Of a stretch of DNA of 64,000 nt, positions 49,784 to 60,383 are shown in pieces. Origin of the DNA: Neoaquamicrobium sediminum (GTDB taxonomy: Bacteria > Pseudomonadota > Alphaproteobacteria > Rhizobiales > Rhizobiaceae); NCBI RefSeq assembly GCF_013240295.1, contig NZ_JABETK010000001.1, forward strand, positions 806,001-870,000, given 5' to 3'. Position numbers and translations under genes: made by a program. The notes under the pieces were generated by a model. That model was not told the origin of the DNA. It saw only the letters and a list, made by a program, of their open reading frames with translations, and did no database searches. Position 1 is the first letter of the stretch. Each line of letters starts with the position of its first letter.

Positions 49784-51117
49784 TTCAGCGTCTCCAATGC
49801 GGCGTCGAGCGATCTTCCAAGGCGGGCCACGATCTCGGCAAGCTCGTCCTCGCGTGCGTTGAGCGCCGGCGCGAGAAGAATGTGGTCGCCGGCCCGTCCG
49901 TCTATCGTGCCACCCGAGGGGTAGATCATCAGGCCGTTCTCCATGGCCGATGCCTTCACCACGGCATGCAGCTTCGCGGCCGGGTCGAAGGGCGCTTTGG
50001 TCTCGCGATCCGCAACGAGTTCTATCCCGATAAATAGCCCGCGCCCGCGAATGTCGCCGACATGCCGGTGCTGACCCAGCGACGCTTCGAGCATGCGCCT
50101 CAGCGCTGTACCGCTCGCCGCGGCTGCCGCAACCAGCCCATCTTCATCAACGGCGCGCTGGACAGCCAGGGCGGCCGCGCAGGCGAGCGCGTGGCCCATA
50201 TAGGTGAAGCCATGCGCGAGAGCCCCCGAACCGGCAGCGATGGCGTCTGCGATCCTGTCATGGACCAGCGTGGCACCCATCGGCACGAAGCCGCCGCCCA
50301 GCCCCTTCGCGACAGTCACGATGTCGGGGACGACGCCGTCCTCCTCGAAGGCGAACCGGTAGCCGGTTCGCCCGCTGCCGCACATGATCTCGTCGAGGAT
50401 CAGAAGAACGCCGTAGCGGTCGCAGATCGCACGCACCTCGCTTAGATAACCGTCGACGGCCGGCGCGCAACCGAGCGTCGCGCCAACGACGACCGGCTCG
50501 GCGATGAAGGCCGCAACCGTCTCGGGGCCGAGACGCAGGATCGCGTCCTCAAGCTCGGCCGCGGCGCGCAACCCGTAGTCCCGTTCGGTCTCGTCCTCGC
50601 GGCGCTCCCGATAGGCGTAGCATGGCGCGATCAGCTCGGCCTCGAACAGCAGCGGCTCGTAGAGCGCTCGGCGCGGCAGGTTTCCGCCGACGGAAAGAGC
50701 TCCCAGCGTTGCCCCGTGATAGCTCTGGCGGCGCGCGATAATCTTGCCACGGCCGGGTTCGCCGCGCTCGACCCAATACTGGCGGGCAAGCTTCAGAGCC
50801 GTTTCAACCGCTTCCGAACCACCCGAACAGAAGACAACCTTCGACAGCCCCGCAGGCGCCTTCCCGACCAGATAGGCGGCAAGCTCTTCCGCCGGCTCAC
50901 TCGTGAAGAAGGAGCCGTGGGCATAGGAGACGGCGTCGAACTGGCGCAGGATCGCATCGCGTACCCGCTCGTCACGATGACCAATGGCCGAGACAGCCGC
51001 ACCGCCCGATACCGCGTCGAGATAGCGGCGGCCATCGCTGTCCGTAACCCACAATCCGTCCGCCTGCGCGACGGCCGGCGGAACCGTATCCGTCTTGCGG
51101 TGCAGGATGGCGCTCAT
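49780..51117 (-). CDS. Class III aminotransferase
   Basis: A 445-residue omega-amino-acid type transaminase. FCSGGSEAVETALKLAR (about 97-113), SYHGATLGALS, LDEIMCGSGRTG (PLP aspartate, about 241) and VAKGLGGGF with the Schiff-base lysine (about 268) are all present; the length is normal and the frame intact. It would move an amino group between an amine or omega-amino acid and a keto acid, plausible after hydantoin or oxoproline-type ring opening. It overlaps both neighbours by four bases. Confidence 0.9.
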   Translation of the reverse strand: MSAILHRKTDTVPPAVAQADGLWVTDSDGRRYLDAVSGGAAVSAIGHRDERVRDAILRQFDAVSYAHGSFFTSEPAEELAAYLVGKAPAGLSKVVFCSGGSEAVETALKLARQYWVERGEPGRGKIIARRQSYHGATLGALSVGGNLPRRALYEPLLFEAELIAPCYAYRERREDETERDYGLRAAAELEDAILRLGPETVAAFIAEPVVVGATLGCAPAVDGYLSEVRAICDRYGVLLILDEIMCGSGRTGYRFAFEEDGVVPDIVTVAKGLGGGFVPMGATLVHDRIADAIAAGSGALAHGFTYMGHALACAAALAVQRAVDEDGLVAAAAASGTALRRMLEASLGQHRHVGDIRGRGLFIGIELVADRETKAPFDPAAKLHAVVKASAMENGLMIYPSGGTIDGRAGDHILLAPALNAREDELAEIVARLGRSLDAALETLK

Positions 51118-52799
51118 GCAGCCCCCGCATGATCAGGGTAATAGGCCTGGAGGCGGTCGTCGGCATTGGCCTCGGAGTCCCTTTCCGCCTGAAGGCCATA
51201 GCCTCCGCCGCCCGGCGTGTTCACCTCGATGGTGTCTCCGGGGCCAAGCACGAAATCCTCGCCCTTCGAGATGTGTTCCGGCTCGATCGCCCTTCCCTTC
51301 TGGGAAATCGAGATGCGGTTCGGCGCACCCGCCTCGCCACCGAGTATGCCGGGAGGGCCGAAACGTCCGTGTTCCATAAGGAACGATGCCTTGCCGTGGC
51401 CCCGCAACAGCCGCAGCTTGTAGCTGACGCCGAAGCCTCCGCGGAAACGGCCGGCGCCGCCCGACCCCTCGCGCAGGGCATAGCTTTCAAAAAGCAGCGG
51501 ATAGCGCTGCTCGAGGATCTCGACGGGCTGGCTTTTGGAGATGCCGATGGTCGAGCAGCCGTTGGTGAGACCGTCGCCGTTCCACCAGCCGCCGTAACCG
51601 CCGCCGGAGAAATAGTACATGATGTAGTTCTCGCCCGTTTCCGGGTCATGTCCGCCAAGGCTGAGGTTGCCACTGGTGCCAGCCGGCGCAGCAAAGAGCC
51701 GGTCGGGGATCGCCTTGGCAAGCGCCAGGAACACCGCCTCCATGACGCGCTGCGACACCTCGGCAGCGCAGCCTGCAACGGGACGCGGGTATTCGGCATG
51801 GATGAAGGTGCCGAGCGGCTTGTGAACGACGATGGGCTCGAAGCAGCCGGCATTCATCGGCACGTCGGGGAATATGTGTTTGAGCGCGACGTAGACTGCC
51901 GAAAGCGTCGTCGCCCAGACAGAGTTCAGGGGCCCCTGGCACGGCAGGCTCGACCGGGAGAAATCAAACTCGATGTCGCTTCCATCCACCTTGACGGAGA
52001 CCGCGATCTCGAGCGGCTCATTGACGACGCCGTCACTGTCCATAAAGGCGCTCGCCTCGTAGGTGCCATCCGGGATGGTGTCGATATGGGCGCGCATCAT
52101 GCGCTCGGAGCGACGCTCGAGCTCGGCAATTGCGGCTTCGACGACATCCTGACCGTAGCGGTCGAGCAGAGTCGTGAGGCGGCGGGCGCCAGCCGTCAGC
52201 GCTGCAATCTGCGCCTTGATGTCGCCGATCCGTTCTTCGGCAACGCGGATATTGGCGAGGACCATCTGCACCAGATCGTCCTCCATCCTGCCGCGCCGGA
52301 CCAGCTTGACCGGCGGGATTCGCAGACCTTCCTGATGGATTTCCGTGGCGGTGCTGTTGAAGCCGCCGGGCACCATGCCGCCCGTGTCCGGCCAGTGGCC
52401 TGTGTTGGACAGATAGCACCACAGCTTGCCACGGTAGTAGAAGGGACGCACCATCTTCACGTCCATCAGATGGGTGCCGCCAAGATAGGGGTCGTTGACG
52501 AGAATGACGTCGCCGTCCTCAAGATCGTCGCGCGCCTCGATGACGCATCGGGTCGTTTCCTGCATCACGCCGAGGAAGATCGGCAGGCCGAGTTCTCCCT
52601 GTGCGATCATGCGGCCGTCGCCCAGTCCGTAAATGCCGTTCGAGCGGTCGAATGCCTCCGAGATGACGGGCGAAAACGATGTCTTTTCGTGCACCAGATC
52701 CATCTCCGAGCAGACCTGTTGCAGGCCCTTTTCGATGACGGTGAGGGTGACGGGATCGATGGACTGGCCGAGCTTTGCGGCCTGCTGGTGGTTCAGCAT
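51114..52799 (-). CDS. hyuB: Hydantoinase B/oxoprolinase family, beta subunit
   Basis: A 561-residue HyuB-type subunit. Family landmarks: DPVTLTVIEKGLQQVCSEM start, VNDPYLGGTHLMDVKMVRPFYY, LSNTGHWPDTGGMVPGG, MNAGCFEPI and the glycine-rich end NTPGGGGYGL. With the HyuA subunit it hydrolyses cyclic amides such as N-methylhydantoin, 5-oxoproline or related rings at the cost of ATP. It lies 12 bases downstream of hyuA and overlaps the aminotransferase. The frame is intact; the exact substrate cannot be told. Confidence 0.92.
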   Translation of the reverse strand: MLNHQQAAKLGQSIDPVTLTVIEKGLQQVCSEMDLVHEKTSFSPVISEAFDRSNGIYGLGDGRMIAQGELGLPIFLGVMQETTRCVIEARDDLEDGDVILVNDPYLGGTHLMDVKMVRPFYYRGKLWCYLSNTGHWPDTGGMVPGGFNSTATEIHQEGLRIPPVKLVRRGRMEDDLVQMVLANIRVAEERIGDIKAQIAALTAGARRLTTLLDRYGQDVVEAAIAELERRSERMMRAHIDTIPDGTYEASAFMDSDGVVNEPLEIAVSVKVDGSDIEFDFSRSSLPCQGPLNSVWATTLSAVYVALKHIFPDVPMNAGCFEPIVVHKPLGTFIHAEYPRPVAGCAAEVSQRVMEAVFLALAKAIPDRLFAAPAGTSGNLSLGGHDPETGENYIMYYFSGGGYGGWWNGDGLTNGCSTIGISKSQPVEILEQRYPLLFESYALREGSGGAGRFRGGFGVSYKLRLLRGHGKASFLMEHGRFGPPGILGGEAGAPNRISISQKGRAIEPEHISKGEDFVLGPGDTIEVNTPGGGGYGLQAERDSEANADDRLQAYYPDHAGAA

Positions 52800-52811
52800 G
52801 CTGTTTCCTGT

Positions 52812-54855
52812 TCAGTTCGCGGCCGGGGTCTGGTCGATGGCGACGACGATGTTGCCGTATTCGTCGACGCGGGAAGTGGTGCCCGGATCTAGCACCAGCG
52901 TGGAGTCGGACTGCTCGACGATGGCCGGGCCTTCGATGGCCGCGCCCAGCGGCAGGGAATCGCGATCGTAGATGCGGGCCTTTCGCCATTCGCCGTCGAA
53001 GTAGACATCGCGCGTGCCCGTTTCGGCTGACGCTAGCGTCCCCTCGGAGGGACGGAATATCGAGAGGTCGACTTTTTCACGCTGCCCGATCACCGTCGTG
53101 CGGACATTTGCGAGAACCGGCACCATCTCCGGCAGTTCAAGGTCGAAGCGCTGCTTGTAGGCCCTGACGAATTCGTCGAGCACGGCATCGGCGTCGAACG
53201 CCTCCCCTTCATCTCGACCCGCAGCACATGCGACTGCCCCTTGAACAACAGATCGAACTCGTGGACCACGTCGACCTGGCCGACATCGACGCTCTCCCCG
53301 GCCAGAAGCGCGCGCCCATCGGCGGCCTGCTGGCGCATGATCGCCACGACGGCATTGCCATCGATGCCGCGCATCGGCAGGTTGACCGTCTGCACGAAAT
53401 CGTGCCGCACATCGGCAAGCACGCATCCGAGTGCCGAGGTCAGCCCCGGGAAGCGCGGAACGAGAACTCGCGGTATGCCAAGCTCGCGGGCGATGGCGAT
53501 AGCATGCAACGGCCCTGCGCCCCCGAATGGCATCAGCGCGAAATCGCGCGGATCATGGCCTTTCTCGATCGAGATGAGACGGATGGCACCAGCAAGTTCG
53601 GCGATCGCCACGTCGATGATCGCCGAAGCCGCGGCGGTCGCGTCAAGCCCGAGCGGCTTGCCAATCTGCTCCGAAAGCGCCGCTTCGATGCGGGCAATCG
53701 GTGCCGGCTTGTTGGAGCCCGTCACGGAGCCCGGATTGAGCCGGCCGAGGAAGAAGTTCGCGTCAGTGATTGTCACGCGCTCGCCGCCACGGTCATAGCC
53801 GATGGGGCCGGGGAACGAACCGGCGCTTTCAGGTCCCACACGCAGCATGCCGGCCTTGTCGATGTGCGCGAGGCTGCCGCCGCCGGCGCCGACCGTGTGC
53901 ATGTCGATCATCGGAATGCGGATCGGCACCGCATAGGCGAGATCCTTCTCCGCAGTGATGACCGGCTTGCCGTCGACAACGAGCGCCACGTCGAGCTGGT
54001 GCCGCCCATGTCGCCGGTGATGATGTTGGCAAATCCGGCCGCTTTCGCGATTTCTGCCGACGCTAGGACGCCTCCCGCAGGGCCTGACATGACGGTGTGC
54101 GCGGCATGGCTGGCGACGAGGGCGGAAGACATCATGCCGCCATTCGCCTGCATGACGAGCAGTTCGTTTCGGAACCCCTTGTCCTTGAGACTGCTCGCGA
54201 CACGCTGGATGTACTGGCTGACGATAGGACTGATGGATGCGTGGATCGCGGCCGTGCTGCCTCGCTCGAACTCGCGCATCTCGCGAACGATCTCGTGGCC
54301 GGCGATCACGTGCTCGTTCGGCCACATCTCTCGCGCGATTCGCACTGCAGCGGCTTCATGTTCGTCGTTCACATAGGAATGGAGGAAATGGATGACGAGC
54401 GATTCCGCACCTTCATCGATGAGCTGCTGCACGGCGGCACGCACGTCGCTTTCGCTCAATGGCGTGACGACACGGCCCTGAGCATCCATCCGCTCGGTCG
54501 CCTCCAGGCGCAGCCTGCGCTCGATCAGAGGCTTGAAATTGCCGGACAGGCCGTATGCGTTCGGACGGGTGCGGCGCCCAAGCTCGAGGACGTCGCGGAA
54601 TCCGCGTGTCGTTATGAGGCCGGCGCGTGCACCCTTTCGCTCCAGGACCGCATTGGTGCCGGCCGTGGTGCCGTGCACGAGCCAGTCGATGGCATCGGCG
54701 GGAACGCCGAGTTCGTCGATGCCTTGAAGGAAGCCCCTGGACCGGTCGTCGACCGTGGTCGGCACCTTGGCCGTTGCGAATCGGCCGGTGGCCGAGTCCA
54801 GCATCAGGAAGTCCGTGAATGTGCCGCCCACATCGACACCAACGCTAACGCTCAT
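52812..54855 (-). CDS. hyuA: Hydantoinase A/oxoprolinase family, ATP-binding subunit (two frameshifts)
   Basis: About 681 residues after repair. The actin-like ATPase N-terminus VGVDVGGTFTDFLML, HGTTAGTNAVLERKGA, MQANGGMMSS and GPAGGVLASAEIA, followed by DMHTVGAGGGSLAHID and FGGAGPLHAIAIARELG, are HyuA hallmarks. Breaks: a base is missing near 53996 (repair gives GGTSLDVALVVDGKP), and the C-run 53204-53207 is one short (repair gives EMKGEAFDADAVLDEF). It is the first gene of the operon hyuA-hyuB and two aminotransferases, divergent from the IclR regulator. Confidence 0.88.
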
Positions 54856-54865
54856 CCAGCCCTCT

Positions 54866-54884
54866 AAATCTCATTTTATGGAAT
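54866..54884. promoter_or_regulatory. Candidate IclR operator upstream of hyuA
   Basis: The minus strand reads ATTCCATAAAATGAGATTT, closely matching TTTCATAAAACAAGAT upstream of the TRAP operon (58756-58776). It lies 10 bases before the hyuA start, in the 144-base divergent gap shared with the IclR gene. A TTATTGAAAC half-site is adjacent. Confidence 0.45.
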
Positions 54885-54999
54885 GTAGTTTCAATAAGTG
54901 ATATTCAATCGACGAGGCGCGACTTTGTCAAGCCGGTGTCGGCTTGTAGTTGTGTGCTTCGCAGTGCATTGGAACGTGGCGAACAGGCAGGAGGTTTGA

Positions 55000-55770
55000 G
55001 TGGCGACCAACGGATCGGGGCCGATCGAGCGCTATTTCCAGATTGTCGAAATCGTCGCGGCTTCCCACGACGGACTGACGCTTACCGACATCGCTCAGCT
55101 GACAGGACTGCCGAAGCCGACGGCGCATCGCCTGGTGCGCACGCTGGTCGATCTCGGCATCCTTGCCAGCGACGACACGTGGTACAAGACGTTCCGGATC
55201 GGCGCGCGCATGTGGCGCATGCTTCACCTCGGCGTCGATCGTGACAAGGCCAGCGCGTTCGCCCAACTCGTCGTCGACGACCTTGCCGCGCGGTTCGGCG
55301 AAACGGCTTACGTCGTGCGTCTCGACCGTACGGGGGTTCTTTCAATCGCGCGGTCGGCACCCGATCAGGGGCATCGGCTGCATGTCCTTCCGGGCGACCA
55401 CCTGCCGGCGCACGCCGCAGCCTCGGCCAAGGCGATTCTTGCCTATCAGGACAGTTCCATGCTCGACGCATATCTGACGGAACCGCTTGAGCGACTGACG
55501 CCGTTTACGCACACCTCCCGAGACGAAGTGCTCGCCGAGTTCGAGAAGGTCAGACAGACCGGCTACGCGATCTGTGACCGCGAGATCGACGAGAACATCA
55601 TGGCATATGCCTGTCCGGTTCCCGTCGACAACGTCGGCGTGGTCTATGCCATCGGCATCACCGGCCCGGTGACGCGATTGCGCAAGCAGCCTGCCGAGTT
55701 CTGGCTGGAGCCGATGAAGGCAGCGGCGCAGAGGTTGAGTACGATGGTCTCCACGCTGCGCGCCGACTGA
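55000..55770 (+). CDS. IclR-family transcriptional regulator
   Basis: A 256-residue regulator with GTG start and AGGAGG six bases before it. The N-terminal winged helix (LTLTDIAQLTGLPKPTAHRLVRTLVDLGIL, residues about 27-56) is followed by the IclR effector domain (HVLPGDHLPAHAAASAKAIL, GYAICDREIDENIMAYACPV). The family senses small acids or aromatic compounds and usually controls adjacent catabolic genes. It is divergent from hyuA and convergent with the TRAP genes. The frame is intact. Confidence 0.92.
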   Translation: MATNGSGPIERYFQIVEIVAASHDGLTLTDIAQLTGLPKPTAHRLVRTLVDLGILASDDTWYKTFRIGARMWRMLHLGVDRDKASAFAQLVVDDLAARFGETAYVVRLDRTGVLSIARSAPDQGHRLHVLPGDHLPAHAAASAKAILAYQDSSMLDAYLTEPLERLTPFTHTSRDEVLAEFEKVRQTGYAICDREIDENIMAYACPVPVDNVGVVYAIGITGPVTRLRKQPAEFWLEPMKAAAQRLSTMVSTLRAD

Positions 55771-55783
55771 TGGGGCGGCAGGT

Positions 55784-57099
55784 TCAGAACATCGCGTTCG
55801 GCAGCACGAGGATAATCTGCGGGAAGACCATGCATATGGCGACCGCAACCAGCATCAACGCGATGAACGGAACGACCGACCGGTAGATATCGGTCATGCG
55901 CACTTCCGGCGGGGCGACCCCTCGCAGATAGAAGAGGTTGTAACCGAAGGGCGGCGTCAGGAAGCCGATCTCCATCATGATGATGAAGAGAATGCCGAAC
56001 CAGACCGGATCGAAGCCGAGCGCGGTGATGATCGGCACGAAGATCGGCGCGGTGATCATGATGATACCCACGGTATCGAGCATCATGCCCATGATGAACA
56101 GGATCGACAGCATGCCGACGAGAATGAGCCATCGGTTCACCTCCAGGTCCAGCACGAGACCCTCGATCAAGCGGGATGCGCCCATCGCGGTATAGAAGGT
56201 CGACAGCGCCGTCGCCCCAATGATGATCCAGAAGATCATGCAGCTAAGCTGCAGCGTCTCCTCGCAGGCCTGCCGCAGCACCGACCAATCGAGACGCCCG
56301 AGCACCGCCGCCGCCAGGATCGATCCGGCAGCACCGATCGCACTGGCCTCCGACACGCTGGCGATGCCGGTCAGGATGGAACCCATCACCCCGACGATGA
56401 GCAGCACAGGCAGCACCAGGCCTTTGAGGCTGACGAGTTTCTCCCGCAACGAATAGCGCGTCATCTCGCGACCACCGCTGATTTCCGGCTGGAGCCAGCC
56501 GCGGATGATCAGATAGGCGATGAAGAGTGCCGAAATGAGCAGGCCGGGCAGAAGCCCCCGGCGTACAGCTTGCCGATGGAGGTGTTTGCAACGATGCCGT
56601 ATACGATCATCGTCACGCTCGGCGGGATCAGGATGCCCAACGAGCCACCGGCGGCGATCGAGCCCAGCGCGATGTCCTTGCCGTAGCCGCGGGCCAGCAT
56701 GGCGGGAATCGCGATCATGCCCATCGAGATGGTCGCGGCGCCGCTGATGCCCGCCATCGCGGCAAACAGGGTGCAGATGACGATCGTGCCGACGGCCAGG
56801 CCGCCCCGCAACCCGCCGAAGAACTTCTGCATCGTGTTGTAAAGGTCTTCCGCGATGCTTGCGCGCTGCAGCATGGCCGCCATGAAGATGAAGAGCGGAA
56901 TCGCGACGTATTCGAAACTCGAGGCGGTCGAGAAGGCGCGGATAGGCACCATGTTCAGAGCCATCGGGCTCCAGAAGAAGTAGATCATGCCGATGGAGAT
57001 GCCGCCGAGCGCGATAGCGATCGGAACGCCCAGCATCAGAAACAACAACATGAAGCCGAAAAGCAGACTCGTCGTCAGAACGGGATCGGCCATCATCAT
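55784..57099 (-). CDS. TRAP transporter large permease, DctM type (frameshift near 56555)
   Basis: About 438 residues with some 12 hydrophobic segments. The N-terminus (LLFGFMLLFLMLGVPIAIALGG), MAGISGAATISMG, GSLGILIPPSVTMIVYG and the C-terminal GFLTPPFGYNLFYLRG are DctM signatures. The C-run 56555-56559 (G-run on the coding strand) is one base short; repair gives YAGGLLPGLLISALFIAYLI. The start at 57099 overlaps the small permease stop (ATGA); ATGs one and two codons later are possible. It carries out sodium-driven uptake together with DctQ and DctP. Confidence 0.88.
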
Positions 57100-57608
57100 G
57101 CGGCCTCTTGCCCGTAAAGCGCGTCGCGCCAGCCACGCAGGAGGTTCAGAATCCACGCCAGCACCAACAGCGCAGCGCCGATGGGCAGCATCGCCTTGGG
57201 CAGCCAAACCGGCCCGCCCCAGCCGCCCGTTGCGGAACGCTCGCCCATGGCAAAGGACTTCAGGGCGAAGTCATAACCGAAGGACAATAGCACCCAGATG
57301 AAGAGCGCGAAGAGGGCCGTGGAGACCACGGTGTCGACGATGGCCTTCGCAAGCGGCGAAAAATGTTCGTAGACTGCATCGACCCGGACGAAGTTGCCCT
57401 TCGCCATGGCCCATGGGCCACCCAGGAAGATGAACGCGACGAGGAGCCACGTGCTTGCATCGCCGGCCCAGCGCACGGAACGGCCAAGCACGGCGCGCGA
57501 AAACATCTCGTAGATCATAATGGCGATGATCGCCAGAACGAAGAGCGCGACGACACGGCCAATGCCCGTGATCAGACGCTCGAGAAGATTGATGATGGTG
57601 TTCAGCAT
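57096..57608 (-). CDS. TRAP transporter small permease, DctQ type
   Basis: A 170-residue membrane protein with four predicted transmembrane helices (about 16-35, 50-65, 90-110 and 135-158). RWAGDASTWLLVAFIFLGGPWAM is the conserved DctQ segment. Intact frame, overlapping the large permease by four bases. A strong terminator lies between it and the binding-protein gene, which would let the binding protein be made in excess. Confidence 0.9.
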   Translation of the reverse strand: MLNTIINLLERLITGIGRVVALFVLAIIAIMIYEMFSRAVLGRSVRWAGDASTWLLVAFIFLGGPWAMAKGNFVRVDAVYEHFSPLAKAIVDTVVSTALFALFIWVLLSFGYDFALKSFAMGERSATGGWGGPVWLPKAMLPIGAALLVLAWILNLLRGWRDALYGQEAA

Positions 57609-57622
57609 CGTCCCTCGTCATG

Positions 57623-57656
57623 AAAAAGCGGCCCTGACGGAGTTCGTCAGGGCCGC
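57623..57656 (-). terminator. Terminator between binding-protein and permease genes
   Basis: Perfect 12-bp stem GCGGCCCTGACG / CGTCAGGGCCGC with a 5-base loop, followed on the minus strand by five T residues (complement of 57623-57627). It sits directly after the DctP-type gene. Partial read-through would give less permease than binding protein. Confidence 0.8.
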
Positions 57657-57670
57657 GCTGCAAGCTGTGC

Positions 57671-58721
57671 CTATTCGGCGGCTGCGCTGTCGAGGCGCCC
57701 CAGATCGCGAAGGAACTCGTTGAGAAGCTCCACGCCACGAGCGGCCAGTTCATTCTCTTCCGCATAGGCCTGCCAAAGCGTGCGGGCCTCCGCCTCCATC
57801 GCCAGCCACTCGGCTTCCGGGATGGTGGAAATCTCCACGCCGGCAGCCTGCATTTCCTGCATGGCCTTGGCGTCGTTGTTCATGCTGATGAGAATGTAGT
57901 CAAGCGAGGACGCGACGGCAGCCTCCTGAAGGATCGCCTTCAGATCGTCGGGCAACGCATCCCATGCCTGGCTGTTGACCGCAAAGAAGTTGTTCGGCAC
58001 CGGCATTGGCGATGGCTGAACATAATATTTGGCGACTTCGTGGAACGAGTTGTTCATGTTGCCGGCGGGGCTTGCCCAGCGTGCCGCGTCGAGAACGCCT
58101 GTGGCCAGGGCGGTGTAGATTTCGCCGCCGCTCAGAAAGACCGGCGAGGCGCCCATCTTCTCGTACCACTCAGCTTCCAGACCGAAAGCACGGATCTTCA
58201 GGCCGTTGAAGTCGGCTTGCGACGTGATTGGCTTCGTCGACATGATGTCCCAGGCCGGCGAAAGCTGCGGCCCGAGATAGAACACGCCGTGCGGCTGGTA
58301 GGCCTCGCGTGCGATATCCAGGAAGCCGCGCTTGTAGAAGAAGTTGAACCGCTCCAGCGGTGTGCGCAGCGAGCCAGGCACGCCGCTCTCGATGCTGGCG
58401 ATCGGGCCGAGCTTGCCGGCGTAGTATCCACCGGTCAGAACCGCCATTTCGGTGACGCCCGCGCCCACGGCCTCCAGGCCGTCGGCGATCGGAACAGCGC
58501 GCGCCGACCGGATAGATTTCAAACGTGATGCGTCCGCCTGACATCTCCGTCGCGAGGTCCGCGAACTTCTCCTGGAGCGCCACGTATCCCGGCTCGCCGG
58601 CATTGAGGTTGCTCTGAATGCGCCAGTGTACGGCATCCTGGGCGGAAGCCGCGGATACGCCAAGAAGACCGGCCCCGAGCATCACGACCGCGCGCAGATG
58701 GTGTCTGAAACGTGCAAACAT
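57671..58721 (-). CDS. TRAP transporter substrate-binding protein, DctP type (frameshift near 58500)
   Basis: A periplasmic binding protein of about 349 residues. The ATG at 58721 follows GGGGAAAA. Signal peptide in the first 26 residues (RAVVMLGAGLLGVSAASAQ). WRIQSNLNAGEPGY, GLKIRAFGLEAEWYEKMGASPVFLSGGEIYTALATGVLDAARW and NNSFHEVAKYY are family landmarks. The frame breaks in a GC repeat at 58497-58505; one base fewer gives YPVGAAVPIADGLEAVGAG. It captures the solute for the DctQM permeases. It is the first gene of the TRAP operon, with an inverted-repeat operator just upstream. Confidence 0.88.
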
Positions 58722-58738
58722 CAAGTTTTCCCCTTCAA

Positions 58739-58779
58739 GAGTTTCATATAATGAGATTTCATCTTGTTTTATGAAACTC
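58739..58779. promoter_or_regulatory. 10-bp-arm inverted repeat upstream of the TRAP operon, candidate IclR operator
   Basis: GAGTTTCATA (58739-58748) and TATGAAACTC (58770-58779) are perfect inverted repeats with a 21-base spacer that contains another ATTTCAT. It begins 18 bases upstream of the binding-protein start. The TTTCATAAAA element is shared with the hyuA upstream region, which suggests common control. The rest of the gap to 59018 shows no gene. Confidence 0.6.
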
Positions 58780-59018
58780 TCGCGCATTTCGCCCCTGTCG
58801 TCAAGTTGTGAAACCGACGCTCAGGATGCGCTCTGCTATCTCGGAATTGCAGGGATTGGAACTGGCGGCCAAGGCGACCAGGCAATGCGCACAACGCACG
58901 CCACGCCAGACGGCGGCTGACTTTCGGCAGGCCGGCATTCGGGTGCCACCGTCAGCGGCACCCGCAATATCTTGAAAGATCGGCTGGCGAACAGCGGCCC
59001 TGCGCCAGCGTCTCGGCC

Positions 59019-60383
59019 CTAGCCGCCGAGTTCGTGCAGGAGTGCGGCTCCGGTCCGGATGCCGTCGACGAAGCGCACAATCTCCAGGTTCTCGTTGGGC
59101 GCGTGGTTCGCCTCGTCGGCATTGGCGTAGGGAATGACAAAGGCCGGCTTGTTGAGGATCTTGGTGAAGACGTAGTCCGGCAAGCTGCCGCCGACCGTCG
59201 GGTACATCAGCGGCTCCACCCCGCGCGCCGCTACCACAGCCCGGCGGATCGGCTCGGCGTAGCGCGAATCCATCGGGGTCTTCGACGGCAGCATGCCGTT
59301 GAGCGGGACGAATTCCACGTCGGGGGCATGCTCCTTCACATGCGCAGCCACCTTCTCGAACACGTATTCAGGCGTCAGGGGCTCGACGAGGCGGATGTCG
59401 CATTTCGCGAATGCCTCGCACGGCAGGACGGTCTTCATCCCCGGCCCGCCATAGCCGCCATGCAGGCCGTTGATGGTCAGCGTGGGGTGGAACATCAGCC
59501 GGTCGTAATAGCCGCGGTCGTGCGGCTGATCGAGTTCACTGAGGCCAAGGTCGGCCTTCAGCGCGTCGAGGTCGAGCGGCAGGCGGGCGACGGCATCCCG
59601 CTCATAGTTCGTTGCCGGAATGACGGCCTCGGTGAGGCCATTGATGGTGATCTCGCCGGTCGGGCTTTTCATGGTCGCGAGCAGATGAACCAGCTTCCAG
59701 ATGGCGTTCGGCACGACGCCGCCAAAATTGCCCGAGTGCACGTCTCGCGAGGCCGTACGGACACGAAGCTCGAATGCCGCGACGCCACGCACGCCGAACG
59801 TGACCACCGGTGCGCCGCTTTCGTGCAGCGGGCCGTCCGAGGTCACCACGAGGTCGGCGTTGAGCCGGTCGGCATGTTCTCGAACGAAATCGGCGATGTG
59901 CGGGCTGCCGATTTCCTCTTCGCCCTCAAGCAGGAAGATGACGTTGCAGGGCAGCTCGCCGTGAACGGCCAGGTGAGATTCGATCGCCAGAAGCTGGGCA
60001 AAATGCTGGCCCTTGTTGTCACCGATGCCGCGCGCATAGATGCGACCGTTGCGGATGGTCGGCTCGAAGGGCGGGCTTTCCCACAGCTCCAGCGGGTCTG
60101 GCGGCTGGACGTCGTAGTGACCGTAAAGAAGCACTGTCGGCTTATCCGACGAGACCATGCGTTTGCCGAGCACCATCGGATGGTTCGCCGTCGGCACGGC
60201 CTCCGCGTCGAAGCCAAGGCCCGAAAGATGGTCGACGAGCATTGCCGCCACTTCGCGAATGCCCAGGTTGTGGGCGCTTATCGAAGGGTGGCGGACATAG
60301 TCCATCACCCGCTCGATGAAGCTGTCGCGGTTCTGCTCGATATGCGCGAAGACCGGCTCAAGACGGCTATCGATCGTGGTCAT
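59019..60383 (-). CDS. M20 family metallopeptidase (dipeptidase/deacylase type)
   Basis: A 454-residue zinc hydrolase. LLYGHYDVQPPDPLELWESPPFEP with the first metal His/Asp pair (about 96-98), GIGDNKGQ (bridging Asp), LEGEEEIGSP (catalytic Glu, metal Glu) and SGNFGGVVPNA in the dimerisation domain are typical of M20 dipeptidases related to CNDP. It would hydrolyse the N-carbamoyl or acyl-amino-acid or dipeptide released by the hydantoinase. The start overlaps the hyuA2 stop (ATGA). The frame is intact. Confidence 0.9.
   Translation of the reverse strand: MTTIDSRLEPVFAHIEQNRDSFIERVMDYVRHPSISAHNLGIREVAAMLVDHLSGLGFDAEAVPTANHPMVLGKRMVSSDKPTVLLYGHYDVQPPDPLELWESPPFEPTIRNGRIYARGIGDNKGQHFAQLLAIESHLAVHGELPCNVIFLLEGEEEIGSPHIADFVREHADRLNADLVVTSDGPLHESGAPVVTFGVRGVAAFELRVRTASRDVHSGNFGGVVPNAIWKLVHLLATMKSPTGEITINGLTEAVIPATNYERDAVARLPLDLDALKADLGLSELDQPHDRGYYDRLMFHPTLTINGLHGGYGGPGMKTVLPCEAFAKCDIRLVEPLTPEYVFEKVAAHVKEHAPDVEFVPLNGMLPSKTPMDSRYAEPIRRAVVAARGVEPLMYPTVGGSLPDYVFTKILNKPAFVIPYANADEANHAPNENLEIVRFVDGIRTGAALLHELGG

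Noticed and set aside
51129..52892. 587-codon open frame on the plus strand
   Set aside because: Antisense to hyuB; no family features.
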